Origin: Bacteroides ilei
Lineage (GTDB): Bacteria > Bacteroidota > Bacteroidia > Bacteroidales > Bacteroidaceae
DNA: 64,000 bases
Assembly: GCF_900128495.1 (NCBI RefSeq)
Contig: NZ_LT635801.1
Span: 259,997 to 323,996, forward strand
Direction: 5' to 3'
The notes beneath the pieces are model-generated. The model saw only the letters and a program-made list of their open reading frames with translations, was not told the origin of the DNA and ran no database searches. Numbering within the stretch: position 1 is the first letter of the stretch; every line of letters begins with the position of its first letter. This document shows, in pieces, positions 17,838-31,711 of the stretch. Both the position numbers and the translations under genes were made by a program.

Positions 17838-19904
17838 TTAGTCGTCTTTCAGCAGGAAAACAACGGATGAATACTGTCCTAACTTCAAATTGGTTGCTTC
17901 ACCGTCCGACTGTTGCTTCACACTTCCTTGTACAGCTACAGCTTTTTTCACCTTGTCGGTCAGGGAAATATCTGTTTCCATATTGCCGAAATTGTGGATG
18001 ACCAGCATTTGCTGGCTTCCGCTGGTCATATACCAGGCGGCAATGCTGTTGGCTTTTTCGTTACCGTCGTTATATACGGGGTGTCTGCTCATGTTTCCTG
18101 TAGCCAGGGCAGGATATGTGTTCCGTAGTCGGGTAAATGTCTGGTACGTGTGCAGGAGTGAAGTGTTGTCTTTTTCCTGTTCTGCCACGCTTTTGATGCG
18201 CGATGCCACGGTAGCATCTGTCTTGTCGGTATACGATGTAGTGGTATTGTCACCCCAGAGCATCGGACTTCTTACGTATTCGTCGCCGTTACTTTTGGTA
18301 CCGTAGATGCCAAGCTCTTCCCCGTAATAGATGTAAGGGCTTCCGGCCGAAGTGAGCAGGACAGCTGCAGCCAGCTTACATTTGGCATCCGACTGTCCCA
18401 GTTTGGATGCAGTACGGTCCTCATCATGGTTACTCAGTTTCGTCGCCTCTATGTAATCATTCCTGTAGCCAGCGTATTCATCCCGATAGCTCATGATGTC
18501 TTTGGCAAAGTAACGTCCTGTACCGTTGTTGATGGCCCATTCAAGCCGGTACCAGTAAGAGAAATCGAACAAAGCCGGGAGTCCTGCATAATAAGGGGCT
18601 ACTTCGTTGTGTTCCGAAAGGACTTCACCTACCATATAGAAATTTTTTTGGTTGCCTTTCTGCCGGTAGTAACTGTTCATGTCGTCATAGAACATTTTCA
18701 GGAACTGCGGGTTTTCATCCGATGTAGCACTGTGGTAGATGTGTTTTACTGCATCCAGTCTCAGTCCGTCTATACCGTGGTCAATCCATCCTTTGGCAGC
18801 CTGTGATATGGCCTGATAGGCTGGTGATTCGGATGCTGTCGCTACGGGTCCGTAGTTCAGGTCGGCAAACCAGTCGGTCCCGAACTGTGAATGAAAATAC
18901 CATAGGTCCATGCTGTTGAATACGATGTCGGCAGCAGTCTGGTTGTCCAGTGTGAACGGTGTATCCAACGCGATTCTGGCTGAAGCGGATGAGGCACCGT
19001 ATTTGGTTCCGTTGTCCCATGTGGTAGAGTTGGTACGGATAAGAAATCCCCAGCTTGATGAAAAGTCTACGGTTAGTTCATAGATGCCGTTTCCTTTATC
19101 ATAGAATTTCTTGCAGATGCCGTCGCCGTAATACAGGTATCTGGCTCCGCTTGTCGTTGTATCCGGATTGTCGGGATTGGTCTTTTCTCCTTTGCTGACG
19201 GTTACGGTAGGGGCAGAGGCATTGCTCCAGTCGAGTGTAAACTTGTATATACCCTTGACTTCCTCACCGTTGCCGGTCTTGAACCATTCTCCCGCATTGT
19301 ATCCGGCTGAACCTTCCTGGGTAATCATGTCAATTTTCTTTTCGGCTATGTCACCTTGCGGGTCTTGTGAAAAGATGTAGTAGCTGCGGTAAGGGCTGGT
19401 AGCAGATGAGCTTGCGTCCTTGAACCAGGGATGATCTATCCCGGTATGGTTCATCACGTAGTCAAGATAGATTTTGATACCTCGTTTGTGGGCTTCGGTA
19501 ACCAGCTGGTCGAAATCCTGTATGTTCCCCAGCCGGGAATTTACGGCGGTATAGTCGGTTACGTCATATCCGTGATACGACATGGACGGATGGATGGGCG
19601 ACAGCCAGATGGCTGATATTCCCAGATTCGTGAGGTAGTCCAGTTTGGAGGTCACTCCCTTGAGGTCTCCCCATTTGTCACCGTCGCTGTCGGCAAAGGA
19701 ATAGACCAGCAGCTGGTAACTGATATCGGCACGTAGGGTTCCGTCCCAACTGTCGGGTGCAGCTTCTACTGCCGACCATTCTGCATCCGGGGATTCGGTT
19801 CCTGTCCCGGGCGAAGGTTCCGGAAATGCCGGCTTGTCGTCACTGCATGATGTCAGTCCGTACAGTGAGAGACTCAACAGGAAAAGTATAAGAAATTTTT
19901 TCAT
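17838..19904 (-). CDS. susG: Outer-membrane alpha-amylase SusG (GH13 with inserted CBM58)
   Basis: This 688-residue surface lipoprotein (lipobox LTSC, Cys20, then acidic SDD) cuts starch at the cell surface. The GH13 barrel starts near residue 60. Catalytic residues by pattern are nucleophile D384 (GLRLDAVKH), acid/base E427 (YMVGEV) and D494 (SNHDEDR). Residues about 215-335 form an insertion in the B domain that matches the starch-binding module CBM58 of the characterised B. thetaiotaomicron SusG; the overall length is almost the same (692). It is the last gene of the sus operon and is separated from the previous gene by a large hairpin. Confidence 0.96.
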   Translation of the reverse strand: MKKFLILFLLSLSLYGLTSCSDDKPAFPEPSPGTGTESPDAEWSAVEAAPDSWDGTLRADISYQLLVYSFADSDGDKWGDLKGVTSKLDYLTNLGISAIWLSPIHPSMSYHGYDVTDYTAVNSRLGNIQDFDQLVTEAHKRGIKIYLDYVMNHTGIDHPWFKDASSSATSPYRSYYIFSQDPQGDIAEKKIDMITQEGSAGYNAGEWFKTGNGEEVKGIYKFTLDWSNASAPTVTVSKGEKTNPDNPDTTTSGARYLYYGDGICKKFYDKGNGIYELTVDFSSSWGFLIRTNSTTWDNGTKYGASSASARIALDTPFTLDNQTAADIVFNSMDLWYFHSQFGTDWFADLNYGPVATASESPAYQAISQAAKGWIDHGIDGLRLDAVKHIYHSATSDENPQFLKMFYDDMNSYYRQKGNQKNFYMVGEVLSEHNEVAPYYAGLPALFDFSYWYRLEWAINNGTGRYFAKDIMSYRDEYAGYRNDYIEATKLSNHDEDRTASKLGQSDAKCKLAAAVLLTSAGSPYIYYGEELGIYGTKSNGDEYVRSPMLWGDNTTTSYTDKTDATVASRIKSVAEQEKDNTSLLHTYQTFTRLRNTYPALATGNMSRHPVYNDGNEKANSIAAWYMTSGSQQMLVIHNFGNMETDISLTDKVKKAVAVQGSVKQQSDGEATNLKLGQYSSVVFLLKDD

Positions 19905-19963
19905 GTCATCAGATTTTTGTGTTCCGAAGGTTTTTTATAGGTAAAGAAAAGGCTGATAGAAAA

Positions 19964-20028
19964 CAAGTCCACCTGAAAAAAGATATTTCGGAAGATCGGA
20001 TCTTCCATCCTGTTTTCTGGCGGACTTG
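19964..20028 (-). promoter_or_regulatory. Large two-part hairpin between the SusF-type gene and susG
   Basis: Outer arms 19964-19979 and 20013-20028 pair over 16 bp with two mismatches. An inner perfect 7-bp hairpin GGAAGAT/ATCTTCC lies at 19990-20006. On the mRNA strand it is followed by TTTTC. It may stop part of the transcripts before susG or protect upstream mRNA from decay. Confidence 0.65.
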
Positions 20029-20052
20029 GATTCTAAAAATATTATTTACGGG

Positions 20053-21081
20053 TTAATTCTTGGTCATCGTGCAATAGATATTGTCGGATGTACTGCGGGT
20101 CATGTATACCGTAATGGTATAATTACCGGCTTCTTCTACAGCTATATCGGCTCCGTCGGCTGTCAGGTTGTCAATTGCCCCGCCTAAATTGATGGCCCAG
20201 TCAGCATTGGCGCGGAACTTGAATTTACCGGGAACCAGTTCGGTCTGTACGGTCCATGTAGCATCTGCCGCATTGTAGGTCATTGGGGTATCAGCATCCC
20301 AGCCGCCTGGAGTGGCATCGCCTATCAGCCCCCATGTAGTGGCGGTAACGGTCAGTCCGCCGGTAGCCACATCAGCTACAATGTAGTAGAATGCAGGTGC
20401 GGCAACGTTGAAGTTCGTACCTTCTCCCTGAATGATTTCGGAACTGAAAGTTGAGAAATCGTTGAAGTTATATTCACCGTCGGCCCAACTTGAATCACGG
20501 CTCTTGTTGAATTTGAAGTCGCCGTCCAGGTAGCTGTATCCGGTATAGACTCCGTCGAAGTTCGGAGAACGTAATGCCGGTGCGTTGGCTGTGTTCCATC
20601 CCTGATGGTTACCCGGCAGATAGATGAATTCGCTGAAGTCTACAACCAAAGTCACTTTCAGTTCGATGGATGCGCTGGCCTTCATTACAGAACTGCCGGT
20701 AGAGATGAATGCGTTTACGGTACTCGGAATTGTCCGTTCTACAGGGGCCTGTCCGTATAGGGAGATGACAGCGCTGACCAGTTCGGCCGTGTTGGCCTTT
20801 CCTTCGATGCTGACAGGCAGATTGTAGGTTCCGTCCAACAACAGTTGGTAAGAAGATACAGCGTCTGTCTCTCCCATAGTTACAGACGGAGTAAACAACG
20901 TAAGAGAATCGGTAGTGACAGTTGCCATGTCTATAGGAGAGGCTGCTGTGGCTGTCACTGAAACACTTCTGCCTTCTTCCTGTTCGAACCCTTGTGGTTC
21001 GGCCCAGTCGGTGTAATCTTCCGTACATCCGGTAAAGGCGAAGGCAGAAAGGAACAAGATATATAATGCTTTCTTTTTCAT
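20053..21081 (-). CDS. SusE/SusF-type starch-binding outer-membrane lipoprotein (susF position)
   Basis: This 342-residue lipoprotein (lipobox FTGC, Cys19, then TEDYTDW) belongs to the SusE/SusF family of surface glycan-binding proteins. An N-terminal Ig-like domain (about 25-155) is followed by two tandem starch-binding modules, beginning about FIYLPGNHQGWN and WGLIGDATPGGWD. It occupies the susF position between susE and susG but is shorter than the characterised SusF (about 485 residues, three modules). It could equally be called a second SusE. It helps hold starch at the cell surface. Confidence 0.85.
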   Translation of the reverse strand: MKKKALYILFLSAFAFTGCTEDYTDWAEPQGFEQEEGRSVSVTATAASPIDMATVTTDSLTLFTPSVTMGETDAVSSYQLLLDGTYNLPVSIEGKANTAELVSAVISLYGQAPVERTIPSTVNAFISTGSSVMKASASIELKVTLVVDFSEFIYLPGNHQGWNTANAPALRSPNFDGVYTGYSYLDGDFKFNKSRDSSWADGEYNFNDFSTFSSEIIQGEGTNFNVAAPAFYYIVADVATGGLTVTATTWGLIGDATPGGWDADTPMTYNAADATWTVQTELVPGKFKFRANADWAINLGGAIDNLTADGADIAVEEAGNYTITVYMTRSTSDNIYCTMTKN

Positions 21082-21105
21082 AGATGTTTTATTTTATAAT
21101 CTTTT

Positions 21106-22302
21106 TTATTCTAAAGTATAAAAGTAGTAGAATCCGTCAATGTCATTGAAGAGGATGGTATAGTGGCCGGCCGGAACAGGTATATTGGCTCCTCCATTGG
21201 ATCCGATACCGTACGGGAAACCTGTTCCACCCCAGTTGGTACCCCATCCGTCGGCACTTCCTGCTTCACCCGGAGATACCTTGAATTTGGCTGTCGTATC
21301 ACCTGATGTGGCATCCAGTTCGTATTTCCAGATGTGGTTGTTCATGCCTTCCACGGTATTTACCGGTGTCATTGCCGCATCGGTCCATCCGTTGAAATCA
21401 CCTTGGATCATGATGTGGTAAACATCCGGAGCTTCAGCGGCTTCAATGGTAAGTACATCCGATTCCGTATTCAGTTTGACGGTATAATATCCGCTGCTTG
21501 GAACCTGCAGGTTAGAGGAACCGCCGTCATTCTTGACCGGATTGTCAATGCCGGCTGCCGAAGAGTTACCCCATTGGTTATCCCAGCTGCCAGGAGTCTT
21601 GATCAGTTTGAATCCTTTTCCAGCCAGGAAGTAGCCGGTATACTGGATTTCACCTTGACCTGTGGTGGTATTGTATTCATAACCGTCGACAATTGACATC
21701 GGAATCAATGAAACTCCGATATTGTCCGTGTTGGTGTTGCCCCATGTTCCGTCACCGATACAGTCGCCGACCAGATACCATATTTCGGGTTCTGCATCTA
21801 CGATAGGCATATAATAAGGGAATACAGACAGAGAAATGGCGTTGGAGTAACATTCATATCCTGATCCCAGTGTCGCTCTCATACGCATGTAGATGGTCAG
21901 CGGTTCGGACGGGACATTTTCTTCATTGTATCCTCCCAGTGACATAATCGCCCGGTCTATCTGTGAGGCGTCTGCCTCGAATTCACAAGTGGTTGAATTT
22001 CCGTTCAGTTCCACATAGGTAGCTTCGGTCTCTTCCGTAGCTTCTTCCCAGGTATTATCCATGGAAACCTGTGCATAATAGGTAACGGCGGCAGTATAGC
22101 CGTAATCGGGTTGTTTATAGGTAAGCTGTATAGACGAGGATTTTTCCAGGTCGTATACGTTTTCACTCAATGCCGGCGTGTTCAGTTCGAATGATTCCGG
22201 CTGCTGTACAATAGGATTGGAGTCATTGTCGTCTTCGCAGGCAGAAAACAGACACAAGCCAATTCCTAAAAAGAGTCCGGTCAATATATTCAGTTTTTTC
22301 AT
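21106..22302 (-). CDS. susE: Starch-binding outer-membrane lipoprotein SusE
   Basis: This 398-residue lipoprotein (lipobox FSAC, Cys21, then EDDNDSNP) has an N-terminal Ig-like domain with the SusE start pattern FELNTPALSENVYDL and two C-terminal starch-binding modules (about 175-285 and 290-398; the second begins YHIMIQGDFNGWTD). The length agrees with B. thetaiotaomicron SusE (387). The acidic residues after the lipid cysteine fit a surface-export signal. It lies 21 nt after susD and 24 nt before the next gene. Confidence 0.9.
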   Translation of the reverse strand: MKKLNILTGLFLGIGLCLFSACEDDNDSNPIVQQPESFELNTPALSENVYDLEKSSSIQLTYKQPDYGYTAAVTYYAQVSMDNTWEEATEETEATYVELNGNSTTCEFEADASQIDRAIMSLGGYNEENVPSEPLTIYMRMRATLGSGYECYSNAISLSVFPYYMPIVDAEPEIWYLVGDCIGDGTWGNTNTDNIGVSLIPMSIVDGYEYNTTTGQGEIQYTGYFLAGKGFKLIKTPGSWDNQWGNSSAAGIDNPVKNDGGSSNLQVPSSGYYTVKLNTESDVLTIEAAEAPDVYHIMIQGDFNGWTDAAMTPVNTVEGMNNHIWKYELDATSGDTTAKFKVSPGEAGSADGWGTNWGGTGFPYGIGSNGGANIPVPAGHYTILFNDIDGFYYFYTLE

Positions 22303-22323
22303 ACTTCAATCGTTTTGTTAAAA

Positions 22324-23943
22324 TTAATAACCAGGGTTCTGAGTCAGATTGCCATTGTTGGTCAGATCGTTTTCAGGAATGGCGAAAATATTCATATACT
22401 TGCCAAACTGAGCGCCGTTATAGGTACCTCCCATCCATTCCCATTTATAGGTAGCTTGTCCTCCGAAACGTCCGAAACGGATCAGATCCATACGGCGGCG
22501 GCCTTCAAGCCAGAACTCTCTGGACCATTCGTCCAGGATATTGTCCAGCGTATAGATGTTCTGGGTAGCGGCGTTGGCACGGTTACGTAACACGTTGATC
22601 ATGCCGGATGCGTCAGCATTTGGACCGTTCAGGCGGGTAGAAGCTTCTGCATAGGTCAGGTAGGCTTCTGCCATACGGAATAAAGCCAGGTCGGTATATA
22701 CATAGTCGATTACCGGGTTGGACTGTCCGTCGGAACGTACATTACGGAATTTTACACACCCGTAACCGTCGGTCTGGCTGCTTTCATCTTCAATGGAAGC
22801 ATTGAAACCGTCACCGTAGAACAATGCACGGTCATCGTTGGCTGCCGCAGTCATTGTAGCTACATTGTTGCCTGCAGGAGCTTCGGTGGTCGGATAGAAT
22901 TTATCCAGCAGCTGTTTGCGGATTCGGATACATTTTCCCCAGCTGTTGTTTGTACCAGAAGGGACATTGACACTCATATCCGAACTGTACGAGCCTAAGA
23001 CAAGGAAGTTCATGCCACCATAACTTTTCGTTGTCTGGCCGTCGAACATGACAGGGAATATCATTTCATAGCGTGCGTCGGTCTCATTGTTGTCGGCCAG
23101 GAACAGCATCTGGTATGCAGAATATACTTCCCCGGTTACAGGATTCGTAGCGCCTTTTGTACAGAGGTGGTAGTAGCCGTTATTGATAACCATTTCGGCA
23201 TAGTCCATCGCTTCCTGCCAATGGGCTGTACCTGTATAGACTTCAGCGTTCAGGTAAAGACGGGCCAGAAGGTTCCATACTGCCACCTTGTCGACGCGGC
23301 CATATGTGTTCTGACCTGCTTCAGCCATGCTGTTTACGCAGTCTTTCAATTCAGATTCCACGAAAGTGAAGAAACGGTCGCGTGTGTAATATTCGGCGAG
23401 GTCAGAACTTACTGTAGTCATGAAAGGAGCGTTGCCGTATGCATCCATGACATAGTAATACTGCAGGGCACGTATGAAACGTACTTCGGCACGCCGCATT
23501 GCGGTTTCTGCCGTCCCGTCATCAGGCACTTGCTCCAGATAGAAATTACACAAGGTGATTGTAAAGTAAAGACGGTAGTAGAGTCCCACTGAAAATACGT
23601 TGCTGGCACCCCATGAGTTGTGGAGCAGGTCGGGTACGCCGGCATCTGTAGCCCATACCCAATGTGCTTCGTCTGTGGTAAATTCGTTCATGTACCATGA
23701 CATGCGGTAGAAGTCGGATTGTCCTTCGTCTATGTCAGCCACATCACCGCTTCCGGCGGGACCTGTCTGTCCGGTCAGGGCAAAGCTGGCATATACTTTA
23801 TTGAACAGCGCGTCGTTGTTTGCTTCCATTGTTTGCTGCGGGTTGATGGGCTCTACATCCAGATCGCCGACACAGGATGTTGTTCCCAGCAGGAGTGTCA
23901 GGGATGCCGCAGTTATAAATGTCTTTATTTTATTGAGTTTCAT
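22324..23943 (-). CDS. susD: Starch-binding outer-membrane lipoprotein SusD
   Basis: This 539-residue lipoprotein (lipobox GTTSC, Cys25, then VGDLDVEP) is the lid of the SusCD importer. Tetratricopeptide-like helices are indicated by the ALQYYYVMDAYGNAPFMT region and the conserved ending with FWLEGRRRMDLIRFG and NPGY, typical of SusD/RagB. It follows susC by 20 nt. By position in a complete sus locus it binds starch or maltooligosaccharides. Confidence 0.96.
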   Translation of the reverse strand: MKLNKIKTFITAASLTLLLGTTSCVGDLDVEPINPQQTMEANNDALFNKVYASFALTGQTGPAGSGDVADIDEGQSDFYRMSWYMNEFTTDEAHWVWATDAGVPDLLHNSWGASNVFSVGLYYRLYFTITLCNFYLEQVPDDGTAETAMRRAEVRFIRALQYYYVMDAYGNAPFMTTVSSDLAEYYTRDRFFTFVESELKDCVNSMAEAGQNTYGRVDKVAVWNLLARLYLNAEVYTGTAHWQEAMDYAEMVINNGYYHLCTKGATNPVTGEVYSAYQMLFLADNNETDARYEMIFPVMFDGQTTKSYGGMNFLVLGSYSSDMSVNVPSGTNNSWGKCIRIRKQLLDKFYPTTEAPAGNNVATMTAAANDDRALFYGDGFNASIEDESSQTDGYGCVKFRNVRSDGQSNPVIDYVYTDLALFRMAEAYLTYAEASTRLNGPNADASGMINVLRNRANAATQNIYTLDNILDEWSREFWLEGRRRMDLIRFGRFGGQATYKWEWMGGTYNGAQFGKYMNIFAIPENDLTNNGNLTQNPGY

Positions 23944-23963
23944 ATTTGTACAAGTTTAAAATA

Positions 23964-26900
23964 TTAGAAATTAAGATTAACTCCCAAAATACCCATGAAA
24001 GGACGTGGATAGATGTTGCTGTCATATCCACCGTTTACTTCCGGGTCTAACCCTTTGTATTTGGTGACTGTAAATACATTCTGGGCTGTAAAGTATATAC
24101 GTCCTCCTAATGGCAGTTTTCCTATCTTGTCAAAAGAATATCCCAATGTAATGTTGTCGCATTTCAGGTAAGATGCATTCTGGATAAAATAGTCGGACAA
24201 TGCATCGGTAGATGAAACCTGTTGCCAGTTCTTTGGTCTTGCTATATCCAGTACATTGTGCCATGTAGAACCGGAATAGATGCTGGATGGTGACAGGTTA
24301 GAATTGCTACATTCCACGGCGTTGTAGTTATAGTTACCCAAGCTTGCACGCAGAGAGAAGCTGAAATCCCAATTCTTATAGATCAGTTTGGAGGTAAATC
24401 CCATCAATACGTCCGGGTCTGCCTTTTTGTAGAAATAGCGGTCATCGCTGTTGATCGCACCGTTGCCGTCGCGGTCTACGAATTCCCCTTCGATAGGCTG
24501 TCCGTTTTCGTCATATACCTGCTGGTAGGTATAGAAGGCTGTAGAAGGCTGGCCTACTGCCCATCCTTTGATTCCGTCCGAGCTACCTGCACCTACGGCT
24601 GTACCACCATATTGGACTACATAGTCATCGCCCTGGCTGGCTACCAGCTCATCGATTTCATTGGAGTTCCAAGTTACGTTATATCCCAGTTCCCAGCTCC
24701 AGTCCTTCATCTGGATAGGACGCCAGGTCAGAGCCGTTTCAACACCTTGATTATGCAGTGAACCGATGTTGCTCGTCAGCTTGTTGGAGAAGTTTGAACC
24801 GGCTGCAATGAATACGGTATTGATCAGATCCGTTGTCTTGCGGTAATAATAGTCGATGTTTGCCGTCAACCGGTTGTTCCAGAATCCCAGGTCGATACCG
24901 GCATTATAGGTCGTTGTCTTTTCCCATGTCAGATTCTTGTTGTAGGCGTCCGGACGATAAGTGGTACCATCGCCTACTATCGGATAGTATGCACCTTGTG
25001 AGTTGGGAGTATAGGAAGCAAAGTAGGTATAGTCTCCGATACCTTCCTGCTGACCGGTAATACCATATCCCAAACGTAGTTTCATATCAGACAGAGCGTC
25101 CACATCTTTCAGGAATGCTTCTTCTTTCATACGCCATGCAAAAGCTACAGACGGGAATACACCCCAGCGGTTTCCTGGAGAGAAACGGGATGAACCGTCG
25201 CCACGTAATGTTGCGGTCAACAGGTATCTGTCTTTATATGAATAGTTCAGACGTCCGAAGAAAGATACCAGGTAATTCTCTGACTTGTACAATGTATTTT
25301 CGGATGGACTATATTGTTCTCCCGGATGTTCCAGGTGAGTATCCTGATAGTAGCCGCAATAGAAATAGTTGGTTTCTATATGGAAATGCTGCCATTCATA
25401 ACCGGCCATGATATCGAAGTGATGGTCTTCATTAAAGTCTTTCATATACTGTGCATATGCGTTCAATGACAGGTTATATGTATCTTTCGAATCCCATCCA
25501 TAGTTTCCGTAGTAGTAGTTGGCGGTATTATAGAAATAAGGAGAATAGCTTTGGTCTCTGTCGCTGCTGGATATGTTCATACCTCCATTGACGTGCAGAT
25601 GCAAGTCTTCAAATCCGTGTATCTTGTAGTCGAGTTCCAGGTTTCCCATCAATACTTTTGATTTTCCGTTGTTGGAGTGCAGGTTCAGTATTGCAACCGG
25701 GTTTCCTACAGCCAGGTTGTTGACACCATATTGCCATTGCGGGTCATAGTTGGTAGCGTAAGGCCATTGCCAGTATCCGCCGTAGTTTTTTCCGAAATCG
25801 GTGGTGTCGTATACAGGCTTGGTCGGGTCCATGGAAGCTGCTGCACCGATCGCACCTTCATCGGCATAATTGGTCTTTGAATACATTCCTTTTGCGTTCA
25901 ACTTGATGTTAAGGTGGTTATCCAGCAGAGAGGGTGCAAGATTGATACTTCCGGTATAACGTTCATAGTCGGATCCTTTCAAGATACCGTTCTGGTTGGT
26001 GTAACCGAATGATACACGGTACGGCATATTCTTTAAGCCTCCGGATATGGTTATATTGTGGTCAGTGCTTATCGCTGTACGGTAGATCTGGTCCTGCCAG
26101 TCGGTGTTGGCGAATACATGGTTGCCGTTGGCATCTGTATATCCCAACGATGCGTATTCAGGGCTGTTCAGGAATTCTTCATCTGTATAGCCGTACATGT
26201 TTTGTATATATTGCATGTAACTGGGGCCGTCCAATACGTCTACGGTACTTTTTACCTTGCTTACAGATACATTACCGCTGTAGGAAACACGTGGCTTGGA
26301 CCCCTTTTTCCCGCTTTTGGTAGTAATGAGGATAACACCGTTGGATGCACGTGAACCATAGATGGCTGTAGCAGAAGCGTCTTTCAAGATAGTGAAGCTT
26401 TCAATATCATTCGGGTTGATCATAGACAGAGGATTGACCTTAGCGTTGTCATTCGTGTTCAGTCCGTAGCTGTCCATTGCCAGTCCGTCGATGACAATCA
26501 ACGGATCGTTTGAGGCATTCAGTGATGAACCTCCACGGATACGGATGGTTGTTCCACCGCCACCCGGTTGGCCACCTGCGGTCTGTATGTTTACACCGGC
26601 AATCTTACCTTGCATCATGTCTTGGGCACTTGTAACCAGTCCCCGGTTCATTTCATCAGGCTTTACCGCTGTGACAGATCCTGTCAGGTCATTTTTCTTA
26701 GCGACACCGTAACCGATGATCACTACATCTTCCAGAACTTCCGAATCATCTTCCAGGATGACATTCAGTGTAGGGGCTGCCGTCAATTCCTGTGTCTTAT
26801 AGCCGATAAAGGAGATTACGATGATGTCACCTTTCTGGGCCTGCAATGTGAAATTTCCGTCAAAATCGGTGATTGTACCGTTGGTGGTCCCTTTCACGAT

Positions 26901-27053
26901 GATGTTGGCGCCTATGACACCTTCTCCTGCCTTGTCTTTTACGTTACCCGTTACAGTCAGGGCTTGCGCAAAGGCTTGGACTGAGATCAGCATTCCTACC
27001 AGCCATAGTAGTAGGAATTTGCTTGTTCCTTTCATTAAACTGTTAGTATTCAT
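23964..27053 (-). CDS. susC: SusC TonB-dependent maltooligosaccharide importer
   Basis: This 1029-residue outer-membrane protein has a signal peptide (about 1-29), a carboxypeptidase-like domain with GVIGANIIVKGT and TITDFDGNFTL (about 32-110), a plug domain with IIGYGVAKKNDLTGSV and IRIRGGSSLNASNDPL, and a 22-strand barrel ending in an aromatic residue (NLNF). It forms the SusCD pedal-bin transporter with the next gene. Length is close to B. thetaiotaomicron SusC (1003). It follows susB by 91 nt in the same operon. Confidence 0.97.
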   Translation of the reverse strand: MNTNSLMKGTSKFLLLWLVGMLISVQAFAQALTVTGNVKDKAGEGVIGANIIVKGTTNGTITDFDGNFTLQAQKGDIIVISFIGYKTQELTAAPTLNVILEDDSEVLEDVVIIGYGVAKKNDLTGSVTAVKPDEMNRGLVTSAQDMMQGKIAGVNIQTAGGQPGGGGTTIRIRGGSSLNASNDPLIVIDGLAMDSYGLNTNDNAKVNPLSMINPNDIESFTILKDASATAIYGSRASNGVILITTKSGKKGSKPRVSYSGNVSVSKVKSTVDVLDGPSYMQYIQNMYGYTDEEFLNSPEYASLGYTDANGNHVFANTDWQDQIYRTAISTDHNITISGGLKNMPYRVSFGYTNQNGILKGSDYERYTGSINLAPSLLDNHLNIKLNAKGMYSKTNYADEGAIGAAASMDPTKPVYDTTDFGKNYGGYWQWPYATNYDPQWQYGVNNLAVGNPVAILNLHSNNGKSKVLMGNLELDYKIHGFEDLHLHVNGGMNISSSDRDQSYSPYFYNTANYYYGNYGWDSKDTYNLSLNAYAQYMKDFNEDHHFDIMAGYEWQHFHIETNYFYCGYYQDTHLEHPGEQYSPSENTLYKSENYLVSFFGRLNYSYKDRYLLTATLRGDGSSRFSPGNRWGVFPSVAFAWRMKEEAFLKDVDALSDMKLRLGYGITGQQEGIGDYTYFASYTPNSQGAYYPIVGDGTTYRPDAYNKNLTWEKTTTYNAGIDLGFWNNRLTANIDYYYRKTTDLINTVFIAAGSNFSNKLTSNIGSLHNQGVETALTWRPIQMKDWSWELGYNVTWNSNEIDELVASQGDDYVVQYGGTAVGAGSSDGIKGWAVGQPSTAFYTYQQVYDENGQPIEGEFVDRDGNGAINSDDRYFYKKADPDVLMGFTSKLIYKNWDFSFSLRASLGNYNYNAVECSNSNLSPSSIYSGSTWHNVLDIARPKNWQQVSSTDALSDYFIQNASYLKCDNITLGYSFDKIGKLPLGGRIYFTAQNVFTVTKYKGLDPEVNGGYDSNIYPRPFMGILGVNLNF

Positions 27054-27144
27054 ATTATTAAATTTGAAGTTAGTGTTCTCTTGAAATACCTATTGAAAAC
27101 AGACAATCTGATTTACCGTCAAATTACATGTATGTTTAGAAAAC

Positions 27145-29331
<2,187 letters not shown>

Positions 29332-29379
29332 TCACGATATTAGGTTTGCCAAGGTTAACGTCCTTTCTAGCATTTATTA

Positions 29380-29430
29380 CAAATCTAATATTTGTATCAG
29401 AACATTAAACCTTTTAGAATAAAAATATAA
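29380..29430 (-). promoter_or_regulatory. susB promoter with candidate SusR operator
   Basis: On the minus strand, TAGATTTG (plus 29380-29387) is the -7 box, without a -33 TTTG, as expected for an activated promoter. Upstream is TTATA-N5-ATTCTA (plus 29415-29430). The same motif at the same distance (27 bp) from the -7 box precedes susA. Confidence 0.55.
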
Positions 29431-29502
29431 ATGGTTATAATATATATTACGTTGTATTATAGTTCCTTACCCTATTTAATGGGTTCCAATTATATAAACC
29501 GG

Positions 29503-31443
<1,941 letters not shown>

Positions 31444-31627
31444 TTATAATGCTGAAAATCAACGATATGTGATTCTCTCTTTGTGGGGAAAATATAAATG
31501 TATTCTAAGTTTTTTGCCGTCTTATTTTGTTTTTGAAAATCGACAATTTGCCTGATTACAGTATTGGTAAAAATGATCTGTTTGTCTTGAAAAAAAGCTT
31601 TGTGGTCGATTTTATATTTATTATTTA

Positions 31628-31657
31628 TTGTCAGTTTCGTGGAATTGTTTAGTTTTG
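31628..31657 (+). promoter_or_regulatory. susR promoter
   Basis: TTG (31628-31630) and TAGTTTTG (31650-31657) are 19 bp apart, a near-consensus Bacteroides promoter. The leader would be about 48 nt. Confidence 0.6.
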
Positions 31658-31711
31658 TGAAACATGGACGGTTTAGTCCGGTAATTAATGTTTAAACTTA
31701 AACCTTGATAT

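Noticed and set aside
19964..20028. Reading the hairpin before susG as a full operon terminator
   Set aside because: susG belongs to the sus operon and no -7 box is evident between the hairpin and susG, so partial termination or RNA protection fits better.
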